64,000 nucleotides of DNA from Saccopteryx bilineata (lineage: Eukaryota; Chordata; Mammalia; Chiroptera; Emballonuridae): contig NC_089495.1 of the NCBI RefSeq assembly GCF_036850765.1, positions 28,426,875-28,490,874 on the forward strand, written 5' to 3'. The position numbers and the translations under genes are program-made. Of the stretch, positions 9,328-21,888 are shown one piece after another. Each line of letters begins with the position of its first letter. Position 1 is the first letter of the stretch. The notes below the pieces were generated by a model. It was not told the origin of the DNA and made no database searches. It saw only the letters and a program-made list of their open reading frames with translations.

Positions 9328-9723
9328 GACAGAGAAAAAGTCAGAGAGAGGGACAGATAGGGATAGACAGGAAAAGAAAGAGATGAGAAGCAACAATTCT
9401 TCATTGCAGCACCTTAGTTGTTCACTGATTGCTTTCTCATATGTACCTTGACCTGGGTGCTACAGCAGAGCAAGTGACCCATTGCTCAAGCCAGCAACCT
9501 TGGGCTCAAGCCAATGATCTTGGGCTTCAAGCCAGTGACCTCTGGGCTTGAGCCAGCAACCATGGGGTCATGTCTGTGATCCCACACTCAAGCCAATGAC
9601 CTTGTACTCAAGCTGGTGAGCCTGTGCTCAAGCCAGATGAGTCTGCCCTCAAGGCAGTGACCTTGGGGCTTTGAACATGGTCCTCTGCATCCCAGTCTGA
9701 TACTCTATCCACTGCACCACCTC
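9301..9723 (-). mobile_element. Family B tRNA-SINE inserted in old L1
   Basis: Poly-T at 9,301-9,327 is the tail. The body contains repeated CAAGCCAGCAACC/CTTGGGCTCAAGCC monomers, and the tRNA-like head ends near 9,723 (TCTATCCACTGCACCACC). It interrupts old L1 ORF2 sequence that resumes at 9,724 with TTTTTGATCTAAT. A short flanking repeat CTTTTT is compatible with a target duplication. Diverged from the copy at 25,810. Confidence 0.85.
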
Positions 9724-9875
9724 CTTTTTGATCTAATTTGCTACTTTGTGCCTCTTTATTGGTAAGTCCAGTTCATTTACATTTAGGGTAATTATTGACT
9801 CTTGAGAATTTCCCTATAGCCATTATATGTTTTGTTTTCTCGTAGTTCTGTGTCTCATTTGGGTCTTCTCTGTTT

Positions 9876-10052
9876 CTTCTTCTTCTTCTTCTTCTTCTTC
9901 TTCTTCTTCTTCTTCTCCTTCTCCTTCTCCTTCTCCTTCTCCTTCTCCTTCTCCTTCTTCTTCTTCTTCTTTCTTCTTCTTCTTCTTCCTCTTCTTCTTC
10001 TCCTTCTCCTCCTCCTCCTCCTCCTCCTCCTCCTCCTCCTTCTTCTTCTTCC
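9876..10052. repeat. Polypyrimidine microsatellite (TTC, CTCCTT, CTC)n
   Basis: Three phases follow each other: TTC repeats, then CTTCTC hexamers, then TTC and CTC triplets. It lies in the ORF1-ORF2 spacer of the old L1, where the young copy has only a short T/C-rich stretch. Ser- and Phe-rich or Arg/Lys-rich frames across it are artefacts. Confidence 0.95.
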
Positions 10053-12134
10053 TAGGCTATGTGTTTCAGTATTGGCTTTTTCATGGGTGGTTACCATTAA
10101 GTTATTAAAAGAAAAAATTTTATATGTACAAGAGTCCTTTGTCTTATGAGTGCTTCTGTACTCCATCCTTCTTTGCTATTGTAAATCTTTATCCTCTTCC
10201 CCTTTATGTTATTATTGTCACAGATTATCCTTGTTCTTATAGTGACCTTAAATTTTATTGTGATTTTTGTTTTATTGATTTGTTTTGTTCTTTGCATGTG
10301 GTCAAATAACCTCATTGAATATTTCCTGCATTGGAGGTTTCTGGTGATAAATTCTCTCAGCTTCTGTATGTCTGCAAAAGTTTTTATTTCTCCTTCATAT
10401 TTTAAGGATAACTTTGATGAAAATAATATTCTTGGTTAATAATTCCTCTCTTTAAATATTTTGTATGTTTGGGTCCACGTTCTTCTGGCTTGTAGAATTT
10501 CTACTGGTAAGTCAGATGATAACCTAATGAGTTTTCCTTTATATATTATGTTCTTTTTTTCCCTAGCTGCCTTGAGGATTTTTTATTTATCACTGATTTT
10601 TTTGACAGTTTTATTAATGTGTGCCTTGAAGAAAGTCTGTCTGGGTTGAGGTAAGTCTGTCTGGTTGGCATTCTGTTTGCTTCTTGGATTTGAAGCTCTA
10701 ATTCTTTCCATAGGCTTGGGAAATTCTCATCAATTATTTCCCTGAATAAGCTCTCCATTCCCTTATCCCTCTCTTCATCTTCTGATGTATCTATTATACT
10801 TATATTGTGTTTTCTGATGGAGTCAGACAATTCTTGTAGAGTTCTCTCAGTTTTTTTTTAAATGAGTTTCTTTCTTCTTCTTTCTGTAGCATCTTTAGTT
10901 GCTTGTCTTCAATGTCACTGATCATTTCCTCTCTCTGGTCTGTTCTATTAGCTGAACTTGTTACTTCAGTTTTCAGTTTATGTATTGAGTCTTCCTCTCT
11001 GTTTTTAAAGCTTCAGTCTCGTTGGTGAGGTATTCATTTTGTTTTCTGAGCTCATTAAGTTCCCTACTGGTGCTTTCTCACATCTTGTTGAGTAATTTCA
11101 GAACTTCAATTTTAAATTCTCTGTTGTTTAACACCAATATTTTTATATAATTAACATTTTTTTCTGGAGATCTTTTATTGTCTTTCTGAACTACATCTCT
11201 TTCTTGTATAGCTATGGTAATTCTATTTTTTATTCCTTGATGGTATTTGAAAGTGCATTGTTAAGAACTTGAACAAAAAAAACCCCTGAAAAATGACAAA
11301 TAAAATTAAAAAACACAATGAAAATCATAAAAAATAAAAATACTGACAATTAAAGTAAAACCACTAAAAACAAAAAGCAGAAACCAAATATAATAAAACG
11401 CACAAAAATAAGAATAAAAAATGTAAAAATGAAATAAAATGCAATTCAAAAGAAGAAAAAAGAGAGAAAAAAGAAAAATATATTTCCGTTTTGAGAGGTT
11501 TTTATTTTCTTCCAGTAGGTGTCTCTGTGTTACAAGTTTTAGCTCTGTGAAATTTCTGTGCTTTATGGCTTTATGGCTCTATGGTTTTAGAGTGGTAATC
11601 TCAGACCTCTGGGCACTCCTCTCCACATCTCAACAGACCAGGGTACCAGACACAGAGCACCTCTGTTCTTAAGGGGAGAGGGGAGCTCTGGAGAGTTAGC
11701 TGTAGGGTCTGTCTCCGCCACTCTCCATACCCAGGACGTGAGCAAGGTGGGATCTGAAAGGCTGGGAGCCACACTTTGGTTTTCTCTGCCTCTGTGCTGA
11801 GTGTAGGCTGCAGGCAGATCACGGGAACACTGGATGCGCCCCTCATTCTGCCACTGCTTTGGTTTAGTATCTCCCCCCTGCCCCTCTATCTCACCACTCC
11901 TTCCAGAAAAAAGGAGGCCCAGTCACTCCAGGCTTCCCTCTCCATAGGCCCAGCAGACAAAACCCAGACAGCCCAAGCTTCCTTCCTCTTGTAGCAACAG
12001 CAGGAAAAAAACAAAAACAAAAAGAGCCCAGTCACTCTGGGATTCCTTCCTGTGTGGACAAAATCCCAGATAGTGCAGGCCTATCTCCTCTCTAGAGCCC
12101 ATCGCAAGTGTGTCTTATCTTCTGCTCCCCTTCT

Positions 12135-12190
12135 CAACCCACCCCACCTTTAGTCCGTTTATGCAACCCACCCCACCTTTAGTCCATTTC
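12135..12190. repeat. 29-bp tandem duplication in old L1 5' UTR
   Basis: CAACCCACCCCACCTTTAG begins at 12,135 and again at 12,164, with one base difference further on. It is a simple two-copy tandem. Confidence 0.85.
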
Positions 12191-12312
12191 AGGCATGCCC
12201 GTGAGTCCAGCTGGGATTGCTTCCCTGTGTTATAGCTGTTCAATTTGTTGAAATTCCAAGGGAAGAAGAGATCAGGTGTATCTCTTATGCTGCCATTACT
12301 CTGACATTATCT

Positions 12313-13490
12313 CGCATGCTCTATTTTATTTATGTGCATAGTCTCCTTTTTTATTTATTTATTTATTTATTTTTGGTCAGGAGACAGAATTTAGTTTTAA
12401 TAATCTTTTGGAAAAATCAGCTTTCCATTTCTTAATCTCTTTTATTGTTCATTTATTACCTAAATTTCATTAGATCTTCTCCTAATTCTATTATGTTCTT
12501 GTTTCCTACTTCTTACTTCTTTTTGGGTATATTTTTTCTCCCTAATTTCCTGTATTAAGTGCTAAGTTTATTTACTTTCCATCATTCTTTTTCTTAGTAA
12601 ATGTAGTTATATTTCATCTTTTCCCTTTAAGAGCTGCTTGAGATTAGTCCTACAAATTTATTGTCATTCATTCTGAATCTTTCTTTTCATTGTTACTTCC
12701 TAAGTTTGACAATGTCACTTGCTTTCTTTAGCTATATCATTTTTTTTAAGATTGGATTTTATGGTATTAGACTTAATCTACCCTAATCAAGCAAAATGTA
12801 TCAGTATTTATATCTTGCCTCTTACCAGATATGTGTTTAATTATACTCTTGTATTTGTCCTCAAAATGTGTCATTATAAACACTAGCATAAATAATTTTG
12901 TATATCTTTCCCTGTTCTTATTCCAGAATCTAAGATCACATGGCTGATTTATTTCATGTTCTTTTAGTTTCAACATTTACCAAATGTAGTTCCAGATCAA
13001 AGAATAGCCTATAATTAATTGCTGTGTGGCTATTTCTTCTATCTTAAAAAAATGTATGTTGTAGCCAAAAATAAATAAATAAATAAATTACATGTTTCAT
13101 GATTTTTTTTCAGGGCAATATCTCTTATAAGTTTTTCATATTATAGGTTTCCAGTAAATCTTTGTTTAATGAATAAACACAAAGACTATGTCAAGTGGAT
13201 GTCCAAATACTTATTTATATTCATCAATCACATCTATGACCCTCCAAAGATAGTTTTCTGATACATATTAAGAAAATATGTTCACACTCTTGTTTAACTT
13301 TTCCTATTCATATGATTTCACACACATAAACACATATATTCATATATATTTTTCTGTTTAATCTAATATTTTTCTGAGTTGAGGTTCATGAAATTTCAGT
13401 ATGTTATATATACACATATATTTTTTCTCTTGGATTATATCTGAATCTTCTAATTTAATTATTTAATTGTTCTTTCACCTATTTTTTTTT
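12313..13490. other. Unannotated AT-rich stretch
   Basis: There is a (TTTA)n run at 12,352-12,373 and an (AAAT)n run at 13,067-13,088. Otherwise it is T-rich, with no element I recognise firmly and no gene. Confidence 0.5.
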
Positions 13491-13499
13491 TACTGCATT

Positions 13500-13680
13500 C
13501 TATGTGCATGTGCAGGGTGCAGAGGTAGGAGTAGAGTTGCAATTATATGTCAGCTGGTCAGAGAAGCTTTACTAAAAGTAGGGATTTGAGCCAAAACACA
13601 TGTGGAGATGAAGAATTGAGTCATTTGTATGTCTGAGGAATGGTGCTTCATGCAGGGGGACAAAAGAACAAAAATCCTTT
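13500..13680 (-). mobile_element. L2 fragment (probable)
   Basis: GGTCAGAGAAGCTTTACTAAAAGTAGGGATTTGAGCC resembles the reverse strand of the L2 segment that reads, in sense, as a Leu-Ser-rich region before the 3' end. Old and short. Confidence 0.45.
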
Positions 13681-13689
13681 CCAAAGTTT

Positions 13690-14720
13690 ACCTAGCAGGA
13701 CCATAAACTAGCCAAACACTCTAGAGAAAAATTCATTATCTTATAACTTTGCACATTTGCATGCATGAAATCTATAATCCATATCTGAGATCTGTAACTA
13801 AGAGGTCACAGGCTAGGACTCATGTTGAGAATACTAATAAAAATACTATTCTAATGGCAGAAAACCAGAAACAACTCAGTAGTCCATGAAGAGGTAGGTA
13901 AATTCTGCTATATTTACCCAGTGGAATGTGATATGATAGTGAAAATGAAATAACAATCTGTCTACATGGATAAATCATAGAAACAAAATTGAATTAAAAA
14001 TACTTGATCAACAGACAGAACCCTTTACTGGATAAGAAGAAAGACAAAGGAATAATAAATGCAAAATGTAGCATTTCGTCAACTCTTTCAGAGAGAGCAG
14101 GGAGGTGAACTAGGGAAAGAGCACACAGTTGATGCTGTATTTCTAAGCATAATGCTTTAATTCTTAAATTCTTTGGTGTGGTTTGGTTAGTTTATGTTGT
14201 TAAGATAACAAAACTAAATGGAAAAGAAGGCTGTTAGAATCACTTTCATATATGATTGTTGGGAGTATATATAGTTTAAGGCAATTGGGAAGGCAACTGT
14301 TCTCTATATGTCAAAATGTAAAGTGCACATGCATTTTTACCCAACAAATGCATATATGTGAATTCATCAGAAAAATGCCCATGTATACTTATGTCAGCAC
14401 ATGAATACAAAGATGGAGCCACAATGGTATTTGCTGCAGCATTATTTTAAAAGCACCACAATAGAAATAACCTAATTAGTCATTAAAAAAAAGTGAACTG
14501 AATTATAATATAAATATCCTGTGAGGTGCTTTGCAATCATTAAATACGTATTTCATATATATGCATAGAATTGCATTGAAAAGGAACTAGAAGGTGAAAA
14601 ACAAAAGCCACTGATTCTGTTTACTTCTGTGGTGGGGAGTAAAGAGGCAGGAAGAAAATGTTTAATTTGTCCTGTGTACTTTGTACAACAAAAACGTTCT
14701 TATATTAATTGGGTAATTTT
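13690..14720 (+). mobile_element. Old L1 ORF2-end fragments
   Basis: Two blocks (13,690-14,030 and 14,230-14,720) read like decayed plus-strand L1 ORF2 3' ends: AAACCAGAAACAACTC, TGGAATGTGATATGAT and GCAGCATTATTTTAAAAGC correspond to the usual WKQP, MEYYS and AALF regions. No reading frame survives. Confidence 0.6.
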
Positions 14721-15110
14721 AAAAACATTCTTTTCCTTGCCAGGAATATGTCTATTAGTATATTAATTATGGTTTGAAAAATAATTACTTTCAAAGTGAG
14801 TATATGTATATATGTGTGTGTATTTATATATACACACACACACAATTATTCAGTTCCCCTTAGTCTACTCTCTGTTTCAGAGTCATAATCTTTAAATTGA
14901 GGAAAATATTAAAATTGCACATAGTTTATCAAGACCCATGGTTCTTTCGGAGGAATTCTTTAAGTCTATATTGTATTGTGTCTGTCTTCATCTGGATAAG
15001 GTGATTCTGATGGGTTTAATCAGCACTGCCTACGCTTTCAGCATCTCTTGCTTCGTCTGTAGTTTCCTGGTATTCACACTGCAGCCAGAGTAACCTGTCT
15101 ACAGGACAAT
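14721..15110. other. Unannotated stretch with short TG/TA/CA repeat
   Basis: Alternating GTGTGTATTTATATATACACACACA at 14,811-14,845 forms a near-palindromic dinucleotide tract. Nothing else is recognised. Confidence 0.5.
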
Positions 15111-15114
15111 TCCA

Positions 15115-15625
15115 AGAAAATCCTTCCCAACTTATTTCACTTAGTATAAGACCCATCCATGTTGTAAATAGCAAGATTCTATTCGTTTTCTTGCTAAATA
15201 ATATCCAATGCATATATATACCACATCTTCTTTACCCATTTATTCATTGATGGACATCCAAGTTGCTTTCATATCTTGGCTATTACTAGCAATGCTGCAA
15301 TTAACATAGGGGTACATGCATCTTTTTGAGTTAATATTTTTGTTTTCTTCAGGTAAGTACCCAGAAGTGGAATTGCTAGATTGTACGGCAGCTCTATTTT
15401 ATTTTTTTGAGGAATCCCCATACTGTTTTCTATAATGGCTGTACAAATGTACAATCCCAACAACAGGGTACAAGGTTCCCTTTTCTCCATATTCTCACCA
15501 GCGTTTTTTGTTTGTTGACTTATTGATGGTAGCCATTCTGACAGGTATGAGGTGATATCTCATTGTGATTTTGATTTGTATCATGTTGTTTAGTCTCCAC
15601 ATATTTGTGTTTTTTTCTAATGAGG
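15115..15625 (-). mobile_element. L1 ORF2 3' fragment
   Basis: A minus-strand frame at 15,269-15,490 contains IELPYNLAIPLLGTYLKKTK...CTPMLIAALLVIAK, the same ORF2 C-terminal region as the young L1 ([18 protein letters not shown]). Upstream bases 15,115-15,265 continue in register with the 3' end of ORF2. A decayed relic of an older L1 subfamily. Confidence 0.85.
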
Positions 15626-16590
15626 TCTATTGATGGATATAAACAGAAAGAGAAACCTAACTCTTAAACCACCCAAATAAGAGAAAAGACTCTGTGATTC
15701 TAAGTCAGTGTTCTTTCAAGAGAATCACATTCTATATTCCTTCTAGAGAATATCACTTTGGTATGGAACTAAATATAACTATACATATTTATTTTGGAGC
15801 TAAAAAATACTTCTGTGTTTAAATGATTTTCTCTTAGTGGAATTGAGGAGTTGAAGTCTGCCCTGAAATTCATTCTGTACACATGAACAGCTGTCTCTCT
15901 CATGTATATGTTTCTATGTGTTTTCATTCATCATTGGAAATGATCTACGGTAATATTGTCCACAGTGCCTTTAGCAGCCTAGATGGAGCAGAATCAAAGT
16001 GGCTTTATGACCAGAGGGACAGATGTTCCCTCATCTGAACCTATTCATCAGTAAAATCATTGGCATGGTTCTGGGTATGGTCGTTAGCTCAAGCAAACAT
16101 CATAGATTTTTACCCTTTCTGTTTTCCTGGAAGCAGATACCCACTATAGCTACCACTGTTACTGGTACTTTATCAACAATGTCACAGACCTGTCTGAAAA
16201 ACATTTTTTTAAAATGGGGATCTATTCCTAGAATATTTAAGATCTAAAGTCTTGTTTTACCAAACTGAACCCACTATGGCTATGAGATACCTCTGAGAAT
16301 GTACAGCCAAATCATCCATAGGCAAACACATGTTATCTCACTCAACAACCATTTAATAGCATGTTCTATAGAAACTATGAAAAAAAATGTTAATTCTTTG
16401 ATAACAAATAGTTAATGAAACAGCAAAGGTAGAACCTAGAACATAATTGTCCTATAGTATCAAAATGATATATAAGAGAGGCTGAGTAATCCAGAGATTT
16501 AGATTCCTGCAACTGCAGGTTTGCTTTGGAATGCTGTGGAATACATGATAATTATAATTCACTTAATTCATCCCAAATACTGAAATATTG
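15626..16590. other. Unannotated intergenic stretch
   Basis: No coding frame above background, no tandem repeat, and no recognised transposon. Confidence 0.5.
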
Positions 16591-16594
16591 TCTT

Positions 16595-17700
16595 GCACCC
16601 TGGGAATAGAGCTGCAAAAACAAATAGCAAAGATGTTTCTGTCCTCATAAAGCTTAAGTTCTAGTGGGGCGATATCAGCAGTTAGTAAAACAAGCCAATA
16701 AAGAGCAGATCAAATCATGGCCAAAGCTGTGGAGAAACGGAAAGCAAAATTAAGATAAGGAGTGTGGGGGAGGGGAGAAGATAATACTTGTGATTTCTTG
16801 TGAGGTTGTCAAGCCTAGGGTTAATGATTAAATGGCACAGAGCCAGAAAGCTGAAGAAACTGAGAAATAAAGCCAAATATTAATCTGTAAGAAAAGAATT
16901 ACTGGCAGGGGAAATAGCACACTTAAACATCCCAAGGTGAGAATAATCTTGGCATGCTCAAGAAACATCTAGGAGAGTACAACAGTCAAAATTAGGAGAA
17001 AGGGTGAGTTGAAGGAGTTGAAATGAGTGAGGTTGCAGGTGAGTCGCCTTATTTGGACCCCTACAGGCCATTACACATGTTCGGCTTTTACTCTTAGTGA
17101 GGTGTGGGGAGCACCATAAAGTTGAGAGTAAAGGAAGGATGTGCTTCTGCCTGTGTTTTGCAAGCCAAATCTGCTTCCTGTGTAGTGAATAGACTATGGG
17201 TAAGAGTTTTGATATTAGGGAGGGAAGAATCAGGGAAGACCAGTAAAAAAGTCATTGTAGTAATCCAAGTGAGAGATGATGAGTTGAGGCAGGAAACTAG
17301 GGAAGGAATGTTAAGAATTAGCCAGATTCTGTAAATATTTTGATGACAAGAATTTGTTGTCAGTTGCGTGTGTGTTGTTATGAAAGGGAAGAGTCAAGGA
17401 TGATTCTGTCTTAAGGATGAGGTTGCCATTTGCTGAGATAAAGAAGACTGGGAAAGGGCTGTCTTTGGAGAAGGGGAGAAAGCACGATCTTTAACTTGAG
17501 GCTTGTCAAGTGTGAGGTGCCTATTAAACATCAAAATATATGGATTAGGCAGCTAGGAGAAAGAAGCATTTAAAGTTGGAGGGAGAGTTCACAGCCAGAG
17601 ATATAACTGCACATTAGCAAGAGCAAGAGCACAGCATTTTAAACTCTGAGACCAGATAAGTCACCAAGGCCATGGTGTAGAAAAAAGCAGTGTGCTGGGG
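16595..17700 (-). mobile_element. L2 element, about 1.1 kb
   Basis: Characteristic reverse-strand L2 phrases appear in order: CTCATAAAGCTTAAGTTCTAGTGG near 16,650, GTAGTAATCCAAGTGAGAGATG near 17,260, GTCAAGGATGATTCTGTC near 17,395, TTGCCATTTGCTGAGATAAAG near 17,425 and GGTGCCTATTAAACATC near 17,516. The order is that of L2 ORF2 to 3' end read backwards. It is an ancient mammal-wide element and the reading frame is lost. A 76-codon plus frame at 17,104 is antisense chance. Confidence 0.75.
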
Positions 17701-18883
17701 AGAAAAGAAGGAACTTACCAAATTGAGGAAGAAGCCCCAAAGTATATATGATCACAGTATTAACTATGCAATCACAGCCTCTGTGTTTTAAGAACATATT
17801 TGTTATATTGATTGTTATATAGATTCCCCTTTTATGTAGACACTATTGACGCCAAGTAGTACTGGCAGATTCAATATGGATTCTTTAGTGTCTACTACGT
17901 GCAATACTTTCATTCTTCCACCAAACCATCCCTCCATCAAAGCGCAAAATGTATTTTCTCTAAAAATTGTGGACAATGATAAGGTCATGAACCCAGGCAA
18001 AGTTTCATTTTTATCATAGTTGACTTCCTTAACAGCTCTATCTTTGCATTAGCTTATTGTACAGTAATTAACTTGTAGGTAAATATGACCACACCTGAGA
18101 AAGCGAAGCACAGAGGCCCAGATAATAGGATAAACAGGGAGGCATAGATGAGTTAATAGGGACTAGTCTAGAAAAAACAAGATCCTGCTTCTGCATTCCT
18201 TCAGTAATGTGCTGTGACAGGCTGATTTTCTTTAGACCCTGGAAACATTAATTCAATAAATTACTTCTATTCATTATTGTAATTATGAATTCATGACTGT
18301 AACGTTAAAGTCATCTTTTCTTCCACCCTCCGCTCCACTGACATCTGAGTGCTATTGACTGTAAATGTCAAATTAAATTTCTAGGCATATTTTCCTTGTG
18401 TTGGGATCAATACATAACTTGAAGTACTCCTTTGATAGGACATTGAAAGTTCTTACACACCCATGTGACATTTTGGCAGTTTTCCCCCCTGAATATTTTA
18501 GATAGATATTGGCAGCTTTCACTTCCTGGGTGTTTACAGGGAAATATGTCCTTGTTTTGTAAACCTGAACTTCCAAACTAAGAAAAAGAAACATGAGATC
18601 TTGAATCATATGTATATTAACTTTGCATAAAGCCGATATAAGGAAATCAAAATTTACAAAAGCTGATTATGGTGCCACAACTGTGTTAATTATTTATTGA
18701 TTTATTTTCAAAAGTATTCTTAGATTTTCAATTTTTGATAATTTAGTATAGGATTCCTGCAGTCATTTAAAAATGCTTATCATTTTTCAAGGATTCAGAT
18801 TTTTGCATATAGAAAAGTTTTTCTAATGAGTCATAGAGTTTAAGAAATTTAGAAAAATTGATTTGCTTAAAACATTACTTTCA
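17701..18883. other. Unannotated intergenic stretch
   Basis: Frames shorter than 80 codons only. No repeat recognised. Confidence 0.5.
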
Positions 18884-19276
18884 GCCCTGGCCAGTTGGCT
18901 CAATGGTAGAGCATTGGCCTCATATTTGGAAGTCCTGGGTTTGATTCCTGGCTAGGGCTCACAGGAAAAGCACCCAGCTGCTTCTACACCTTTCCCCCTG
19001 TACTTTCACTCTATCTCTCTTTCCCTCATGCTCCATTGGAGCAAAGATGGCTGGAGCACTGAGGAGGGCTCCATGGCCTCTGTCTCAGGTGCTAGAATGG
19101 CTCTGGTTGCAGCAAAGCAATGCCCCAGATGGGCCAAGCATTGCCCCTAGTGGGCATGCTGGGTGGATCCCGGTCAGGTGCATGCAGGAGTCTGTCTGTC
19201 TGCCGCCCTCCACTTCACTTCTCACTTTGGAAAAATACCAAAAAAAAAAAACTCCAAAAAACAAAACCCCAAAACA
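18884..19276 (+). mobile_element. Family A tRNA-SINE
   Basis: It starts GCCCTGGCCAGTTGGCTCAATGGTAGAGC with a pol III A-box and B-box (GGTTTGATTCC), followed by the CTTCTACACCTTTCCCC and CAGGAGTCTGTCTGTC body and an A-rich tail. The flanks AAACATTACTTTCA and AAACATTTTCA look like a diverged target duplication. One of the more diverged copies. Confidence 0.93.
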
Positions 19277-19309
19277 AAAACATTTTCATATTTAAAAGTT
19301 ATTAATTTA

Positions 19310-19970
19310 TTCAATTATTTACTTGTAATTTGGTACAGCCATTGTGGTAAACAGTTTCTAGGTTCCTCAAAAAATTAAAAATAGAGCTATCATGCAAGTC
19401 AAAGTCTCATTTTTGGGTATGTGTCCAAAGGAAATAAAATTACTATTTTGAAAAGATAGCTGCACTCCCATATTTGGACAGTATGGCTCAATAATAGCCA
19501 AAACAAGTAAACAAACTAAGTATCTGTCGACATATGAAAAGATAAAGGAAAACAATGATATATTATCTGGCCTTATGAAAAGAAAATCCTGCCACTTTTG
19601 ATAACATGGATGAACCTGCAGGACATATATTAAATGAAATAAGCCAACCACAGAAAAAATATTGCAATGTCTCCCTTTTACATAGAATGTTTCAAAGATG
19701 AGTTCATAGTAACAAAGAGTAGAATAGTGACAATGGTTGAGGTGTGGGTGAAAAGAAGGAAACAAGAAAGAATGGTGGTGGTTAGAAGCTGGGGGACGGA
19801 ACTTATTGTTTAATGGGTACAGAGTTCAGTTTTGCAAGATTAAAAGAGTTCTGGATATGAACAGTGGTAATCATTGCAGGACAATATTAATGAACTTAAT
19901 ACCACTGTACTATATGCTGAAAAATGATTAAGATAGTAAATTTTATGTTACATATATTTTACTACAAGAA
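19310..19970 (+). mobile_element. Old L1 3' fragment
   Basis: GGTACAGCCATTGTGG, AAATAGAGCTATCATGCAA, AACATGGATGAACCTGCAG and ATTAAATGAAATAAGCCA are typical of plus-strand ORF2 C-terminus and 3' UTR in older mammalian L1s. It is non-coding now. The 132-codon minus-strand frame at 19,367-19,765 is antisense chance. Confidence 0.75.
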
Positions 19971-20990
19971 AATATTCACTCATTCAGTAAACATTACTGA
20001 ACATCTATATACTAGATGTGGAGTCAGTCAGGCATGAGAGTGGGTACGGGAAAGCACCCTGCCTCCCTACCAGCAGTGGTAGGACCAGAAAGGGACTACG
20101 GAAAACAGCATTGTCTATGGTGGGTTTTCACATCGTCTGTTAAGTGCCATCCAATGTAAACCCTTTATTCACTTTCCTGAAATCTTCAGGAAATTCCTTT
20201 GGAGCAAACCAAAGAGGTGCCAAGTTTTTTGTCCAAGATTGGCATGGGCTAGACACAGACTCAGTTGCAGATTTTGAGCTATCTTTCCAAATATATTCTG
20301 CTCCTTAGTGGCAAGGTGTGCTATTTTCTTTGCAACTGCAGGTGCTTGACATGGTGTCTGGCCCTCAGCCTCATCCCAGAGGTAATTAATGAATACTCCA
20401 CTGACAGAGTAATTGACTGTTGACTATTTTTCTGTTTCCCATCTGAGAAGTATCAGGGCACGTCCCCAGAGTTAGGACTGGTGCTCATCAGAGACAGAAT
20501 TGTGAAGCAGGAGACAAGCTTACACTAAAGCTAAGAAAAGGCAGACCCAATTCCCTCAATAGGCAATGATGGCTGTCACAGTAAATGCTTACTGTCATTG
20601 AGACTCAGCAAAGAAACACAAGAAACCCGAAGGCTGATGTAACTCAGATACTGGCTCCTACTGAGAATAACAACTGGTATTTCTTAAAGAAAAAAAAAAA
20701 GAAGAAAAGGAAACACCACCTTTATTGTTATATGGCTTCTCATCTTCTCATTCCATCCATCACAATCTTCTCCCTTCTCTTATTTCTTAGCATTTTGGGT
20801 TTGTTTCTCTTAATGAGTCAGTGGACCTGGGGATATAGTTGAGCTCATGATTGTCAGAAATCAACATGAGGGAAAGATAAGTTGATTTTAATGATCAGCC
20901 TGGCTCTTGTTTTTATCAACAAAACAAAGGTACAAAAATAATGTTTAGCATGCCTTTCACAAAAGTAGAACATTACAGTTTTTAAAGACT
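19971..20990. other. Unannotated intergenic stretch
   Basis: Nothing is recognised except a short A-run near 20,686-20,700. Confidence 0.5.
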
Positions 20991-21014
20991 TTAAATAATT
21001 TTCAATCGAATTTT

Positions 21015-21290
21015 CATAGCAGCCTCTTAAGGTAGAAAGAGGCTAAGGTTCTGGCCTCCCTGACCACACAGCAGCACGCCTGAGGCCTTACACACCTGAA
21101 CATTTTAGAACTTACTTTGTTCATCTATAAAAGGGAGTTTAAAATGATCACTGTCCTGTAGGGTTAGAATTAAATAAGAAACCTTTAAAATCCATATAAA
21201 TGTTTACTATATACTCATTCAGCAGTATTTATGGAGCACCTACTGGATTCCAAGCACTATTCTTGGCCCTGAGATACAGCAGTGAAAACT
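21015..21290. mobile_element. MIR and L2 debris
   Basis: CTTAAGGTAGAAAGAGGC...CCACACAGCAG looks like reverse MIR; TTCATCTATAAAAGGGAG like forward MIR; TTCAGCAGTATTTATGGAGCACCTACTGG...GATACAGCAGTGAAAAC like the L2 3' end in reverse. Boundaries are not resolvable. Confidence 0.45.
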
Positions 21291-21330
21291 AGAAGTCAAC
21301 ATCTTTGTGCTCATGGTTTTCTTCATATTC

Positions 21331-21374
21331 CTGTGTGTGTGTGTGTGTGTGCGCATGTGTGTGTGTGTGCATGT
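21331..21374. repeat. (TG)n microsatellite
   Basis: TG repeats with GCGCATG interruptions. Confidence 0.9.
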
Positions 21375-21493
21375 AGCAAAATTTTCAGGGTATAGAGTGT
21401 CATATGTGTAAGTACTACAGAGAAAATAAAGCAAGACATGCAGAGAGTGAGTGCTAGGAAGGATCTGCTATTTTAAATAGAATGAAAAGCTAG

Positions 21494-21874
21494 CTCTGGC
21501 GGGTTGGCTCAGTGGTAGAGCGTTGGCCTGGCATGCAGGAGTCCCGGGTTCGATTTCCGGCCAGGGCACACAGGAGAAGCGCCCATTTGCTTCTCCACCC
21601 CTCCCTCTCTCCTTCCTCTCTGTCTCTCTCTTCCCCTCCCGCAGCCAAGGCTCCATTGGAGCGAAGTTGGCCCGGGCACTGAGGATGACTCTATGGCCTC
21701 TGCCTCAGGCGCTAGAATGGCTCTGGTTGCAACAGAGTGGTGCCCCAGATGGACGGAGCATCGCCCCCTGGTGGGCATGCCGGGTGGATCCCGGTCGGGC
21801 ACATGCGGGAGTCTGTCTGACTGCCTCCCCGTTTCCAGCTTCAGGAAAAAAAAAAAAGAGAGAGAAAAAAAAAA
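21494..21874 (+). mobile_element. Family A tRNA-SINE with clear target duplication
   Basis: The tRNA-like head has a B-box GGTTCGATTTCC, followed by the family A body and an A/G-rich tail. It is flanked by GAATGAAAAGCTAG (21,480-21,493) and GAACGAAAAGCTAG (21,875-21,888), a 14-bp duplication with one mismatch. The 121- and 129-codon frames across it are artefacts of the GC-rich body. Confidence 0.95.
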
Positions 21875-21888
21875 GAACGAAAAGCTAG

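Larger units (their letters stand above)
8904..12312 (-). mobile_element. Old L1, right part (ORF2 middle to 5' UTR)
   Basis: This continues the old L1 of 1-829. ORF2 remnants include an RT active-site relic and [11 protein letters not shown] (8,904-9,175). At about 9,176 the sequence jumps to the endonuclease end ([12 protein letters not shown]), a deletion of about 1.65 kb relative to the young copy. After a SINE insertion the ORF2 start and spacer follow (9,730-10,450). An eroded ORF1 lies at about 10,450-11,230, and a 5' UTR runs to about 12,312, ending in GCTGCCATTACTCTGACATTA, a decayed version of the young L1's YY1/CRE end. Many stops and indels; dead. Confidence 0.85.

Noticed and set aside
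9827..10166. Ser/Phe-rich and Arg/Lys-rich frames
   Set aside because: Translations of the polypyrimidine tract.
19367..19765. 132-codon minus-strand frame
   Set aside because: Antisense to an old L1 3' fragment; no domain.
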